Of a DNA stretch of 64,000 nucleotides, positions 53,195 through 62,693 are shown in pieces. Origin of the DNA: an uncultured Oscillospiraceae bacterium (GTDB taxonomy: Bacteria; Bacillota; Clostridia; Oscillospirales; Acutalibacteraceae); the NCBI GenBank assembly GCA_900541565.1, contig UQKB01000002.1, positions 1-64,000 of the forward strand, given 5' to 3'. Below the pieces are notes generated by a model, which did not search any database, had not been told where the DNA came from, and saw only the letters and a program-made list of their open reading frames with translations. Numbering within the stretch: the first letter of the stretch is position 1; each line of letters begins with the position of its first letter. The translations under genes were made by a program, and so were the position numbers.

Positions 53195-54921
53195 CCGGCA
53201 GACACCTCCTGCCTTGAAAGCTGCGAAAGACAGATTTCCCTGTACGGTTTACAAGAGGCAAACAGCTCCTCATGGCTGCCAACACCGGCAAGCGTTCCAT
53301 CGTCAAGCACGGCAATCTGGTCTGCACCGCGGACGGTCGAAACCCGCTGCGAAACCAGGAGCACCGTCATGTCCTTTGTCTGTGTGCGGATCGCCCTTCT
53401 TAAGGCGGCGTCCGTTACAAAGTCCAGGGCGCTGGCGCTGTCGTCCAAAATCAGGATCTGCGGGTCACGCAGCAACGCTCTTGCAATTGTCAAGCGCTGC
53501 TTCTGCCCGCCGGAAAGGTTTTTGCCGCCCTGCGTAATGGGCGTATCTATCCCAAACGGGAGCTTTTTTACAAAATCCTCCGCCTGCGCAATGGAAAGCG
53601 CCCGCTCTATCTCCTGGTCTGTTGCGTCTTCCTTTGCCCAGCGCATGTTGTCGCCAATGGTACCGGAAAACAGCACCGCATTCTGCGGGGCAATACCGCA
53701 CTGCCCGCGCAGAAGGGAAAGCGGGTATTCTTTTACGTTTACGCCGTCCACCAGAACTTCCCCCTGCAAAACATCGTAAAACCTGGGGATCAGATTGACA
53801 AGCGTGCTTTTTCCACTGCCGGTTGTTCCAATAATCCCAAGCGTTTGCCCCTTTTGCACCTTCAGGTCAATATGGCGCAGCACCTGCTCGCCGCCATAGC
53901 CAAACGATACGTCCCTAAACTCTATTTTGGGCGCGCCCAACACCGGCGCGGCGTTTGCCTGCGCCGGCTCCTGTACAGACGGCCGCGTTTCAAACACCTC
54001 GTTGATCCGCGCGGCAGAAGCGGACGCCTTGGTGAAAATCACCACCAGATTGGCGACGACCACCATGGCAAGTAAAATTTGCGTCATATAATTGACAAGC
54101 GCTATAATTTCGCCCGGCAGCATGTCCCCTGTGTCGACCAATCCCGCTCCAAACCACACGACCGCTACGATGGCCAGATTGGTCACCACATACGTCATTG
54201 GGTTGAGCAGCGCCGAAAGTTTTCCCACGCGCACAGCCGTTTTTGCAAGCTCGTCTGCAGACGTATTAAAACGTGCCTGCTCCTCCCTTTGCTTTCCAAA
54301 CGCCCGGATCACCCTGCTGCCGGAAAGGTTTTCCCTTGCAAGCAGCGATATTTTGTCCAGCTTTTTCTGCACCAGCTTAAAAAACGGCACACTGCGGCTC
54401 ATTACAAGATAAAGAATTGCAGCGATCAATACGGCAGCGATTACAAAGACAAACGCAAGCCCCGCATGAATGGTAAAGGACATGGCAATTGCGCCAATGA
54501 CCAAAAACGGCGCGCGGATGACAAGCCGGATCAGCATGGCCACCGCCAGCTGCAGCTGGTTGATGTCGTTGGTCATCCGCGTGATCAGCGACGGCGTGCC
54601 GATTTTATCAAGCTCCTGAAAGGAAAGTTTATTAATATGTGCAAACAGCGCCGTGCGCAGCTTGGTTCCGCTCCCCTGCGAGGCAATGGACGCGCTCTTT
54701 TGGCAAACCAGGGCGCTTGCAAGCCCAACTGCACCAAGCAGCAGCATAACACCGCCCATTTTATAAATATACGCCGTATCTCTGTTTGCAACGCCTGTGT
54801 CAATAATACTTGCCATGACAAGTGGCACAATCAGCTCAAAAACCGCTTCGAGCAGCTTGCAAAGGGGCCCTATGGTCAGCTGTAATTTATAATCCTTTAA
54901 AAACGGGAAAAGCTTGCGCAT
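53191..54921 (-). CDS. Heterodimeric ABC exporter, subunit with degenerate ATP site
   Basis: 576 residues: six membrane segments followed by an ATPase domain with Walker A GTTGSGKST and signature LSGGQKQ. The Walker B region reads LILDDSASALDF, so Asp replaces the catalytic Glu, and the switch region reads LVSQRVST, so Gln replaces the H-loop His. This is the standard degenerate site of a heterodimeric exporter and pairs with the downstream subunit. GGAGG precedes the ATG. No regulator gene is adjacent. Confidence 0.93.
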   Translation of the reverse strand: MRKLFPFLKDYKLQLTIGPLCKLLEAVFELIVPLVMASIIDTGVANRDTAYIYKMGGVMLLLGAVGLASALVCQKSASIASQGSGTKLRTALFAHINKLSFQELDKIGTPSLITRMTNDINQLQLAVAMLIRLVIRAPFLVIGAIAMSFTIHAGLAFVFVIAAVLIAAILYLVMSRSVPFFKLVQKKLDKISLLARENLSGSRVIRAFGKQREEQARFNTSADELAKTAVRVGKLSALLNPMTYVVTNLAIVAVVWFGAGLVDTGDMLPGEIIALVNYMTQILLAMVVVANLVVIFTKASASAARINEVFETRPSVQEPAQANAAPVLGAPKIEFRDVSFGYGGEQVLRHIDLKVQKGQTLGIIGTTGSGKSTLVNLIPRFYDVLQGEVLVDGVNVKEYPLSLLRGQCGIAPQNAVLFSGTIGDNMRWAKEDATDQEIERALSIAQAEDFVKKLPFGIDTPITQGGKNLSGGQKQRLTIARALLRDPQILILDDSASALDFVTDAALRRAIRTQTKDMTVLLVSQRVSTVRGADQIAVLDDGTLAGVGSHEELFASCKPYREICLSQLSRQEVSAG

Positions 54922-55069
54922 ACAACCGCCTCCAAACGTAAAAACTGATTTTTACACAACATAGGGGCAATCCCCCCACCGGACAAAGCAAGCGCCGTAC
55001 TGCCGCCGCTCTGTTCGATACGGGCACCGCCCCCTACGATCTATCTGTTCACACGCTTTGGCGCATGCT

Positions 55070-55942
55070 TTACTTATGCGTTCCCATAAAAAACAACGCG
55101 ACCGTACCCGGCCCGGAATGCGTACCGATCACAGGCCCGATATAATTAATATGGATATCCTTGCATTTAAAGGCGTCGCGAACTCTTTTTTCTACATACC
55201 GCGCATCGTCAAGGGCGTCTCCGTGACTGATAAACACAGTTTGCCTTTTTGGATCGACCGCCGTTTGCTGCATCATATCCACCAGTGCATCGAGCGACTG
55301 CCTTCTGCCGCGAACCTTTTTTACGGGGATCAAATGTCCCTGGTCGTCCACATGTAAAACCGGTTTAATCCCCAAAGCAGACCCGATCACCGCCGTTGCG
55401 GAAGAAACCCTTCCGCCGCGTTTAAGATGGTGCAGGTCATCCACCGTAAACCAATGGCACAGGTGATTGCGGTTATCCAAAACCCATTGTTCAAGCTGCT
55501 CTATATCCAGCCCCGCCCGTTTTTGCCTGACGGCATGCCAGACCAGAAGCCCTTCCCCCATAGACGCGGCCAGGGAATCCACAATGATAATCTTTCGCTT
55601 CGGAAAAAGGCGGCAAAGCTCGTCCTTTGCCATGCGGGCCGAAGCATACGTCCCGCTGAGCCCAGAAGAAAACGCTATATAGATCAGATCTTTCCCTTCT
55701 TCCAGATAAGGAGTAAACGCCTGAATGATATCATTGGGATTCAGCTGTGCCGTTGCCGCCATATTTCCTTTGCGTAGCAGATCATAAAATTCTTTAATAT
55801 CCATTTCCCTGTTGTCGGGATACAGCAGATAATCCTTGCCCAAAATCGAAAACTGCATAGGCATAACGGCAATTTCCAGCTCTTCGACCATTTGGGGCGT
55901 AAGGTCTGTATTGGCGTCTGTAATGATTATATAGTCGTTCAT
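55070..55942 (-). CDS. DegV family fatty-acid-binding protein
   Basis: 290 residues with the DegV signature: IITDANTDLTPQM at the N-terminus, IAFSSGLSGTYASARMA and SLAASMGEG in the middle, and GPVIGTHSGPGTVALFF at the end. Proteins of this family bind a fatty acid; several act as FakB, presenting it to the FakA kinase. No fakA is adjacent, so this could be one of several DegV paralogues. AGAGGG precedes the ATG. Confidence 0.92.
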   Translation of the reverse strand: MNDYIIITDANTDLTPQMVEELEIAVMPMQFSILGKDYLLYPDNREMDIKEFYDLLRKGNMAATAQLNPNDIIQAFTPYLEEGKDLIYIAFSSGLSGTYASARMAKDELCRLFPKRKIIIVDSLAASMGEGLLVWHAVRQKRAGLDIEQLEQWVLDNRNHLCHWFTVDDLHHLKRGGRVSSATAVIGSALGIKPVLHVDDQGHLIPVKKVRGRRQSLDALVDMMQQTAVDPKRQTVFISHGDALDDARYVEKRVRDAFKCKDIHINYIGPVIGTHSGPGTVALFFMGTHK

Positions 55943-56113
55943 AAAAACCCTCTTTCACAGCATTTTCACGGTACACGTATTTAAAGTTTATACGAAACGA
56001 TTATAAATATTATGCTCGATTAGAAAATTAAATATTATATCTATACTTTTTGTGTTTTTTGCAGGATTTTTCGCGGCTTTTCCGCATATGGTTTAGTAGA
56101 ACCCGCATTAGAA

Positions 56114-57655
56114 ATGAGTGAACGCCCTATGATGAAAAAACGCTTTTTGTTCAACGCCGCGGTATTGACCGGAACTTCTCTTGTAGCAAGGACGATCGGT
56201 ATTGCCTTTCGTGTGTATATGTCAAACATGATCGGCGCGCAGGGCATTGGCCTTTACCAACTAATCTGCGCCGTTTATTTTTTTGCAACCACATTTGCAA
56301 CCAGCGGCATTACGTTGATTGTTACGCGCCTTGTTACAGACAGCATTGCGGGCGGAGAGCCCGGAAAAGCAAAGTATGTTACGCGCCAATGCCTTTTTAT
56401 CAGCCTTATTTTAAGCGTTGCGGCCGCCGGGCTGCTTTTTATTTTTTCAGACGCGATCGGCACACATTTTTTAAACGACGCACGTACGGTTTTATCTTTG
56501 CGCGTCCTTGCGCCGGGTTTGCCGTTTATGGCGGTGTCCGCCTGCTTCCGCGGCTACTTTTTTGCACGCCGTACAGCAATCAAAACAGCCAGCGAGCAGC
56601 TGCTCGAGCAGGTTATTGAAATTGCTGTTTTTGCCTGCGTGGTAGGGGTAATGGCGCCCATGGGGCTTTCCTATGCCTGCTGTGCGGTCGCGATCGGGAC
56701 GACGGCGGCGGAGATCCTCAGCTGCGGGTACTCCTATGTGCTTTACCGCCTGGACATCAGGCGCCTGCAGGGCAAACGCACGCGTGTTGCACACTTTTTC
56801 AGAAAGGCCCTGTGGATCGGCATTCCTGTTACGCTCAGCTCCTGCTTACGCTCCGGCTTAAGCACGGCAGAAAACATGCTGATCCCTGCGGGGCTTAAAA
56901 AGAACGGTGCTTCTTATGAAAAATCGCTGTCGGATTATGGCCTGATTACAGGCATGGCCATGCCCGTGATCCTGTTTCCTTCCGTTTTCCTTATGTCCTT
57001 TTCCATGCTGATGATTCCGGAAATGTCGGAAGCCGCAGCTGCTACGCGCAAAAATTCCATCCATTATATGACACAGCGCATTTTGCGGTTTGCGTTGCTT
57101 TTTTCTATCCCCGTTTCCGTCATTTTTTTCTTCTTTGCAGACAGCCTTGGCGCGCTTTTATATAACGACACACAGGTTGGCGCCTACATATGCATGCTTG
57201 CTCCGCTTGCCCCCCTGCTGTACCTGGACTCTGTCGTTGACGGCATGCTTAAGGGCTTAAACGAGCAAATGCGCTACCTGACCTATAATATTATCGATTC
57301 CGTATCCAGGGTCGTTTTCATTTTTATTTTGCTTCCAATTTGGGGCATACGCGGCCTGATTGCCGTTATGTTTTTCAGCGCTGTATTAAACTGCCTGTTA
57401 AGCCTCATGCGGCTGATCAAGGTCACGCATATACAATTCCGTTTGTTCGATTGGGTCATAAAGCCGTTTGTGGCATGCTTTTTGCCCTGCCTTGCGTTGG
57501 ATTCGCTTTGCGATACAGGGCTGATCCCGGCAAACGGCGTATGGACCGTCGTGCTGATTTTGCTTGCCGTCGTTTTTTACCTTTTAATTATGACGGTCAC
57601 CGGTGCAATTAAAAAAGAAGAAATCCACTGGGTAAGAACGCTCATAAAAAAATAA
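56114..57655 (+). CDS. SpoVB/MurJ-type polysaccharide flippase
   Basis: 513 residues and about 14 membrane segments of the MOP/MATE-like superfamily. The N-terminus LFNAAVLTGTSLVARTIGIAFRVYMSNMIGAQGIGLYQL and internal GLSTAENMLIP match stage V sporulation protein B and related lipid II flippases. SpoVB is required for spore cortex in Bacillus, so this is a plausible cortex or general wall-precursor transporter. Start choice is uncertain: ATG 56114 (MSERPMMKK) and two ATGs at 56129 and 56132, none with a strong Shine-Dalgarno. An AT-rich hairpin (57665-57689) follows. Confidence 0.88.
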   Translation: MSERPMMKKRFLFNAAVLTGTSLVARTIGIAFRVYMSNMIGAQGIGLYQLICAVYFFATTFATSGITLIVTRLVTDSIAGGEPGKAKYVTRQCLFISLILSVAAAGLLFIFSDAIGTHFLNDARTVLSLRVLAPGLPFMAVSACFRGYFFARRTAIKTASEQLLEQVIEIAVFACVVGVMAPMGLSYACCAVAIGTTAAEILSCGYSYVLYRLDIRRLQGKRTRVAHFFRKALWIGIPVTLSSCLRSGLSTAENMLIPAGLKKNGASYEKSLSDYGLITGMAMPVILFPSVFLMSFSMLMIPEMSEAAAATRKNSIHYMTQRILRFALLFSIPVSVIFFFFADSLGALLYNDTQVGAYICMLAPLAPLLYLDSVVDGMLKGLNEQMRYLTYNIIDSVSRVVFIFILLPIWGIRGLIAVMFFSAVLNCLLSLMRLIKVTHIQFRLFDWVIKPFVACFLPCLALDSLCDTGLIPANGVWTVVLILLAVVFYLLIMTVTGAIKKEEIHWVRTLIKK

Positions 57656-57664
57656 TGCTTTTTT

Positions 57665-57689
57665 CTTTAAAAGCAAAAAGCTTTTAAAG
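57665..57689 (+). other. AT-rich perfect hairpin after the flippase gene
   Basis: CTTTAAAAGC and its exact complement around AAAAA, ten bases past the stop codon. A weak terminator or 3' stabiliser; no T tract follows. Confidence 0.45.
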
Positions 57690-57729
57690 CGCCGCAGGCA
57701 AAGCCAGGGCCGTGCCGTTTTGTAAAGGC

Positions 57730-58266
57730 CTATGCCTCCCGAGTGGGGATTGGCATGTTTTTTAAAAGCCTACGCCGCTGCTTATAATCGGGCATATAGG
57801 CCTCTATCAGCGCGTAAAATTCCTTTTTATGGTTTTTGTAGCGGATATGCGCCAGCTCATGCACCACGACATAGTCGACCGCTTCCATAGGATAGCATAG
57901 CAGCAGATAAGAAAAACACAGGCTGTTCTTTACGCTGCAGCTGCCAAAGCGGGTTTTTGCAGACGTGATTTTAATCCCCTGGGGCACAAGCCCCATAAGC
58001 CGGCTGTAATACGCCACCCGCTGCGGCAAAACTGCACACGCCATTTTCTTAAGCTGCGCTTCCTGCGCGGGTGTGGGCATACAGGCTTTCCGCCGCCTTT
58101 GCTGCTCCATATGTTTTTCAATCCACGCGCCGTTTTTTTCTACAAACCGGTCGATTTCCTTTCCAGACATCCACATGGGAGCCCGCACCAAAACAACCAG
58201 ATCCTTTGTAATTTCCAGCGAAAGCGTCTTTCTTTTCGACCGCAATAGCGTATAGGGATACCCCAT
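57730..58266 (-). CDS. YgjP-like zinc metallopeptidase (DUF45)
   Basis: 178 residues. The C-terminal half has VDYVVVHELAHIRYKNHKKEF, with the zinc-binding HExxH and a downstream His, and the end MPDYKQRRRLLK. Sometimes called SprT/WLM-like; substrates are not known. The gene is alone on its strand between the flippase and the HtrA operon. Confidence 0.9.
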   Translation of the reverse strand: MGYPYTLLRSKRKTLSLEITKDLVVLVRAPMWMSGKEIDRFVEKNGAWIEKHMEQQRRRKACMPTPAQEAQLKKMACAVLPQRVAYYSRLMGLVPQGIKITSAKTRFGSCSVKNSLCFSYLLLCYPMEAVDYVVVHELAHIRYKNHKKEFYALIEAYMPDYKQRRRLLKNMPIPTREA

Positions 58267-58390
58267 TGATGCACCGTCCCCTTTTTGTACGTTTTATACC
58301 TGCCCTGCAAATGCTTTGCAGATACCGCTGTTGCACCATGCCTGTTTTTTGTGTCACTGTGTTGCTCGCCTTGAAACAAAGCATCAGCAA

Positions 58391-58421
58391 AGCCGCTCCG
58401 GGACATCCGGGCGGCTTTTTT
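58391..58421 (+). terminator. Hairpin with T tract, plus orientation
   Basis: AGCCGC-TCCGG pairs with CCGG-GCGGCT and is followed by six T on the plus strand. On the minus strand it is about 13 bases past the htrA stop but has only a short T run. It may end both the htrA transcript and read-through from the flippase gene. Confidence 0.6.
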
Positions 58422-58433
58422 CTGCTGCATATT

Positions 58434-60167
58434 TTATGACTGTGTTTCTCCGTTGTCGGCCAGAAGCTTAATCTCTACATCAAAGGTCTGCGCTTCCTGC
58501 CCCTGCCTTTGCGGCATGCGGTAAATCGACAGCGTTACCTCATCGCCCGGCTTATACTTTGCAAGCTCGGTGTAAAATCTGGAAAAGGACGTAATCTCCA
58601 CTCCGTCGATCGCTGTAATGATATCGTTTCTTTCTACCCCTTGCTCCGGCAGCGGGCTGTCGTCTGCAAAGGTATCGATCAATATGCCTGTGGGTACATT
58701 GTTGTACTGCGCCAAAGGTGACGTAATTTCCGTACCGGTAACGCCTATGCGCACCCTGCCCGAAACATAGCCCTGCGTAATGATATCATTTACAACCTCT
58801 CGGACCGTTTTGCTGGGTATGGCAAACCCCATGCCCTCATATTCTGTGTTGACAATTTTGATGGTGTTAATTCCCAGCACCTGCCCGCTTAAGTTTACAA
58901 GCGGGCCGCCTGAGTTGCCCGGATTGATCGCGGCGTCTGTTTGGATATATCCTATATTACTGCCGGAAACCGTCCGGTTCACAGCTGAAATAATCCCTTT
59001 TGTCAGCGAATTGGAAAAGCTGATTCCGCCGGGGTTTCCAATTGCCACTACATCCTGGCCGACCTCTACGTCGTCGGAAGAAGCAAACTGCGCGGCCTCT
59101 AAATCCTTTGAAACATCTATTTTTAACACCGCAAGGTCCGTTCTGGTATCGTAGCCGACTACCTGCGCCGGGTATTCCTCTTCCTCTGACAAAACAACCG
59201 TGACGGTATATTGCTTGGAATCCCCGATCACATGGCTGTTTGTTACAATATACCCGTCGCTGCTGATAATGATCCCCGTTCCCTGGCTGCTCGTCTGGTT
59301 GCTTGTTCCATTCTGCAGGTCGGCATCTTTATACATTACAACGCCCACGACCGACGGCGACACCTTTTTAAACGCATACTGCGCGTTATATTGCTCGCTG
59401 GCAAGGTCGTCCGGCTGCGGGTACAGCGTAATATTGGGCCCGTCCGGATCAATTGCCGTGTTGCTGGAATCCGCCGGGTCGTCGCTTTGAACCGCGCTGC
59501 TGCCGTCAGAGCTGAAAAAGCTGTCCGGATCGTTGCCTGAAGGCAGCTGAAACCACCCCGTTCCATCTTTTTGCATTTGTGAAAAGGAGTGTGCCAGCAA
59601 AACGGAAAACGCACCTGCCAATATGACAAAAAGACCGATCATACAGCCAATAAACGCCTTCATTCCGCCGCTCATTTTCTTCTTTGGGGGCGTCTGTACA
59701 TTTCCTGTGTAGTAATATTGCCCCGTTGCGGGATTATAGTAACGCTGTCCATACGCTCCCGGAGCGTTGCATGCGCCTGTACCATTATAGCCCTGCGGCG
59801 CACTTTCGGAGTATGCAGAAGGATATGCGCCCGGCTGTGCCGCTTGCGGCGGATATACCTGCCCCTGCGCAAAATTGTGCTGGACAGGTTCCCCCTGCTG
59901 CACCGTTTGATCTGCGCTTTCGCCTTCTGCCAGCCCTGCTTCCCTGTTCACCGCAGCAGCTTCCCCCTGGGGCGATTGCGCTGCATCTTCTTTTTTTTCG
60001 CTGCTTTGCGGCTCTATTGCATCCTGTACCGGATCAGCCTCTTCCCCCTGCGGCTGCAATTGTTTTTGCTCTTCCTGCAGATTTTGTTCCTCCGGCTGCG
60101 CTGCGGCTTCCCCCGATTGGTCGTTGCGCGGGACAAATCCGTCGCTTCCCGGTATAAATTCACTCAT
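58434..60167 (-). CDS. htrA: Membrane-anchored HtrA-type serine protease
   Basis: S1C protease facing the outside of the membrane, for misfolded proteins. About 577 residues: a long cytoplasmic N-terminal region (1-165) rich in Gln, Glu, Pro and Ala, one membrane segment (about 167-190), a protease domain with the triad His (VTNSHVIGD), Asp (TRTDLAVLKID) and Ser (NPGNSGGPLVN), and one PDZ domain (about 480-570). The ATG at 60167 overlaps the end of the kinase gene (ATGAGTGA) and is seven bases from GGAG; the earlier ATG (60173) is too close to that site. It is the third gene of a two-component operon, so its expression should follow that envelope sensor. The long low-complexity N-terminus is larger than usual. 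Confidence 0.93.
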   Translation of the reverse strand: MSEFIPGSDGFVPRNDQSGEAAAQPEEQNLQEEQKQLQPQGEEADPVQDAIEPQSSEKKEDAAQSPQGEAAAVNREAGLAEGESADQTVQQGEPVQHNFAQGQVYPPQAAQPGAYPSAYSESAPQGYNGTGACNAPGAYGQRYYNPATGQYYYTGNVQTPPKKKMSGGMKAFIGCMIGLFVILAGAFSVLLAHSFSQMQKDGTGWFQLPSGNDPDSFFSSDGSSAVQSDDPADSSNTAIDPDGPNITLYPQPDDLASEQYNAQYAFKKVSPSVVGVVMYKDADLQNGTSNQTSSQGTGIIISSDGYIVTNSHVIGDSKQYTVTVVLSEEEEYPAQVVGYDTRTDLAVLKIDVSKDLEAAQFASSDDVEVGQDVVAIGNPGGISFSNSLTKGIISAVNRTVSGSNIGYIQTDAAINPGNSGGPLVNLSGQVLGINTIKIVNTEYEGMGFAIPSKTVREVVNDIITQGYVSGRVRIGVTGTEITSPLAQYNNVPTGILIDTFADDSPLPEQGVERNDIITAIDGVEITSFSRFYTELAKYKPGDEVTLSIYRMPQRQGQEAQTFDVEIKLLADNGETQS

Positions 60168-61713
60168 GTCCATTCTCCTTTTCTTCCGGCGGCTGTTTTG
60201 CTTCTTTCCTGCTGTGCTTTTCAGGCTTTTCGTTTTTTTCCGCCTTCTCTGCCTTTTCTTTTAGTTTATCCTTTTCTTTTGGCAGCCACAGTGTAAAGGC
60301 GCAATACTGCCCCACAACGCTGCTTGCCGTTATATCCCCGCCATGCAGGCGAAGGATTGTCTTTACAATATAAAGGCCCAAACCCATGCCGTTTTTGTCC
60401 TGGCTGCGGGATTTATCCGTTTTATAAAACCGTTCGAAAATATGCGATATCTCTTCCGGGGCAATTCCCTGCCCGCTGTTTTTAATCTCAAGCACGGTTT
60501 TATCCGGCAGGTCTGTCAACGTCAGGCGGATATAGCCGCCCTCATCTGTAAATTTTACCGCGTTTTCCACCAAATTATAAACAACCTGGTGCAGCATATC
60601 CGGGTCGCCGTCTACAAACAGGCTTTCCGCCTCCTCCAGGCCTTGTACGCGGATCTTTCTCTGTTCTATTTTTTGTTCAAACGTCAGCAGTGTGCTGATA
60701 ATAATGCCTGTCAGATCAAACCGTTGTTTATTCATTTTAAATTCGCCGCTGTCTATTCTGGACAATGCCAGCATGGTTTGCACCAGCCGGGAAAGGCGCC
60801 GGATTTCTACCGTTACAATATTTAAATAGTAGCTTTGCCGCTGCGGCGGGATTGTTCCGTCGAGAATCCCGTCGATAAATCCGGCAATCGTCGTCATGGG
60901 GGTTTTCAGCTCGTGCGAAACATTTGCAATAAAGCTGCGCCTTGTCCCCTCGCTCATGGCAAGGGAATCGGCCATATTGTTAAACGCAACCGCCAGCTGC
61001 CCAATTTCATCGTTTGAGGTCACCGGCACGCGGCTTGAAAAATCGCCCGCGCCAAAGCTTCTTGCCGCAGCGGCCATCTGCCGCAGCGGCCGCACCATAT
61101 TATAGGTGTAAAAGCCCACCAGGCAAAACACAATGGCAAAGGTTGCAATTGCGGCAAAGAAAAAAATCTTTGTAATATCATTGGTAAAGCTTGAAATCGA
61201 GCTGGCCTCTGAGGAGACAAACACAACGCCTACAGACATATTCTGTCCGTTTACGCTGACAATGATCGGCACGCCCACCGTATAATGGCTGGTCGTATAC
61301 ACCCCGCCAAGCGTAGACGTTTCAAAGTATTCCCTGCTGGCTGCTACATTGACAATTGCCTTTGGGATGGTACTTGGCTGCTCTTCGCTGGACGTATTTT
61401 CCGAGCTGAGCTGAACCTTCCCGTTCCTGTCTACAATAAAAATATTGGCGTTAATGCTTTTTGACATAGTTGACACAACGGTTTCAAACACGGTGTCGTT
61501 ATTGATCAGCAGCATATTGTCAACAAGGCGGGAATTGTCTGAAATCATATTGGAAACGGAATATGCGTTTTCTGTAAGAAGCTCCCTTTTATCTTCCTGG
61601 GAAAACCGTGCAACAAAAAATATAAGCATCACACCCAAAATCAAAAAGCTGATCAAAACGATCGCCATACTGATCTGCAAATATTTTTTAAACAACGTTT
61701 TCTGTCTTGCCAT
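60160..61713 (-). CDS. Sensor histidine kinase, WalK/PhoR-like
   Basis: 517 residues. Membrane segments at about 15-38 and 180-205 enclose an extracellular sensor region; then HAMP, a HisKA domain with FIANVSHELKTPMTTIAGF (phosphoacceptor His) and an ATPase domain (NLVENAVKFTD, GMGLGLYIVKTILRLHGG). The last 40 residues are a Lys/Glu-rich tail of unknown role. It is 88 bases downstream of its response regulator, with a stem-loop in the gap, and overlaps htrA. Confidence 0.93.
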   Translation of the reverse strand: MARQKTLFKKYLQISMAIVLISFLILGVMLIFFVARFSQEDKRELLTENAYSVSNMISDNSRLVDNMLLINNDTVFETVVSTMSKSINANIFIVDRNGKVQLSSENTSSEEQPSTIPKAIVNVAASREYFETSTLGGVYTTSHYTVGVPIIVSVNGQNMSVGVVFVSSEASSISSFTNDITKIFFFAAIATFAIVFCLVGFYTYNMVRPLRQMAAAARSFGAGDFSSRVPVTSNDEIGQLAVAFNNMADSLAMSEGTRRSFIANVSHELKTPMTTIAGFIDGILDGTIPPQRQSYYLNIVTVEIRRLSRLVQTMLALSRIDSGEFKMNKQRFDLTGIIISTLLTFEQKIEQRKIRVQGLEEAESLFVDGDPDMLHQVVYNLVENAVKFTDEGGYIRLTLTDLPDKTVLEIKNSGQGIAPEEISHIFERFYKTDKSRSQDKNGMGLGLYIVKTILRLHGGDITASSVVGQYCAFTLWLPKEKDKLKEKAEKAEKNEKPEKHSRKEAKQPPEEKENGHE

Positions 61714-61745
61714 AGCTGATCTGCTTCCCTCCGACAGGCAAAGCG

Positions 61746-61783
61746 AAAACAGGCAACCACAGGATGCAAAGGCTGCCTGTTTT
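61746..61783 (-). other. Stem-loop between response regulator and kinase genes
   Basis: AAAACAGGCA pairs with TGCCTGTTTT around an 18-base loop. T tracts on both strands are short, so it may partially terminate after the response regulator, keeping kinase levels lower. Confidence 0.55.
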
Positions 61784-61801
61784 ATTTGTATCGTTTTACC
61801 G

Positions 61802-62491
61802 CTATTCTTTTACCTCAAATTTATATCCAACGCCCCATACGGTTTTCAATTCCCACTTGTCGGAAACACCGTCTATCTTTTCGCGCAGGCGCTTTACATG
61901 TACATCCACCGTACGGGAATCGCCGTAATAGTCAAAGCCCCATACCTCGTCCAGGAGCTGGTCGCGCGTAAACACACGGTTGGGATGGGTCGCCAGATGA
62001 AACAAAAGCTCCATTTCCTTGGGCGGTGTGTCAATTTGTACGCCGTCGACCTTCAGCTCATAATTGGTCAGATTGATCGAAAGCTTGTCCCATTTGACTT
62101 CCTTCATTTCATTTTCATCGGTCTTTCCGCTGCGGCGCAGCACCGCACGTATGCGCGCCACGACCTCCTTTGCTTCAAAAGGCTTCACCACATAGTCGTC
62201 CGCGCCCAATTCCAGCCCCAGCACCTTGTCAAAAACTTCGCCCTTGGCCGTCAGCATAATAATGGGGCATTTCGAGGTTTTCCGTATTTCCCTGCACACC
62301 TGCCAGCCGTCAAGCTCGGGCAGCATGATGTCCAGCATAATTAGGTCGGGCTGTTCCTTTTCAAAAAGCTTTAACGCCTGCGCGCCGTCGTTTGCGGTCA
62401 CCACGCTAAACCCTTCCTTTTCAATGTAAAGCCGTAACAGTTCACAGATATTTAAATCGTCGTCTACTACTAAAATTTTACCTAAGCTCAT
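61802..62491 (-). CDS. OmpR/PhoB-family response regulator
   Basis: 229 residues. The receiver domain has VVDDDLNICELL, LIMLDIMLPELDG (phosphoacceptor Asp) and MLTAKGE; the C-terminal winged helix has DQLLDEVWGFDYYGDSRTVDVHVKRLREKI. Start at 62491 follows GGGAGG; the longer frame is not supported. First gene of the operon with the kinase and HtrA, pointing to envelope-stress or phosphate-type sensing; the exact stimulus is unknown. Confidence 0.95.
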   Translation of the reverse strand: MSLGKILVVDDDLNICELLRLYIEKEGFSVVTANDGAQALKLFEKEQPDLIMLDIMLPELDGWQVCREIRKTSKCPIIMLTAKGEVFDKVLGLELGADDYVVKPFEAKEVVARIRAVLRRSGKTDENEMKEVKWDKLSINLTNYELKVDGVQIDTPPKEMELLFHLATHPNRVFTRDQLLDEVWGFDYYGDSRTVDVHVKRLREKIDGVSDKWELKTVWGVGYKFEVKE

Positions 62492-62635
62492 AGTATGTAC
62501 CTCCCGTAAAACCGCATCTGTATTATACCACATAGCGCCTGTTATACAATACAATTATAATGCAAAAAAAACAGAAAAACATGAACAAATTTGAAATTTA
62601 AATCCAACAATTTATAAATAGGCGTTTCTACGCGT

Positions 62636-62680
62636 GCAAAGGCAGGGGATAAGGCACAAAGCCCCATCCCCTGCCTTTGC
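62636..62680. other. 15-bp inverted repeat downstream of spoIIID
   Basis: GCAAAGGCAGGGGAT and its exact complement around a 15-base loop. The T-rich side faces the plus strand, where there is no gene; on the minus strand it lies 14 bases past spoIIID and probably ends or protects that mRNA. Confidence 0.65.
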
Positions 62681-62693
62681 GGCAATTTATTTT

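Noticed and set aside
52094..53779. 561-codon open frame on the plus strand
   Set aside because: It runs antisense across two well-supported ABC exporter genes and has atypical composition with no domain or ribosome binding site.
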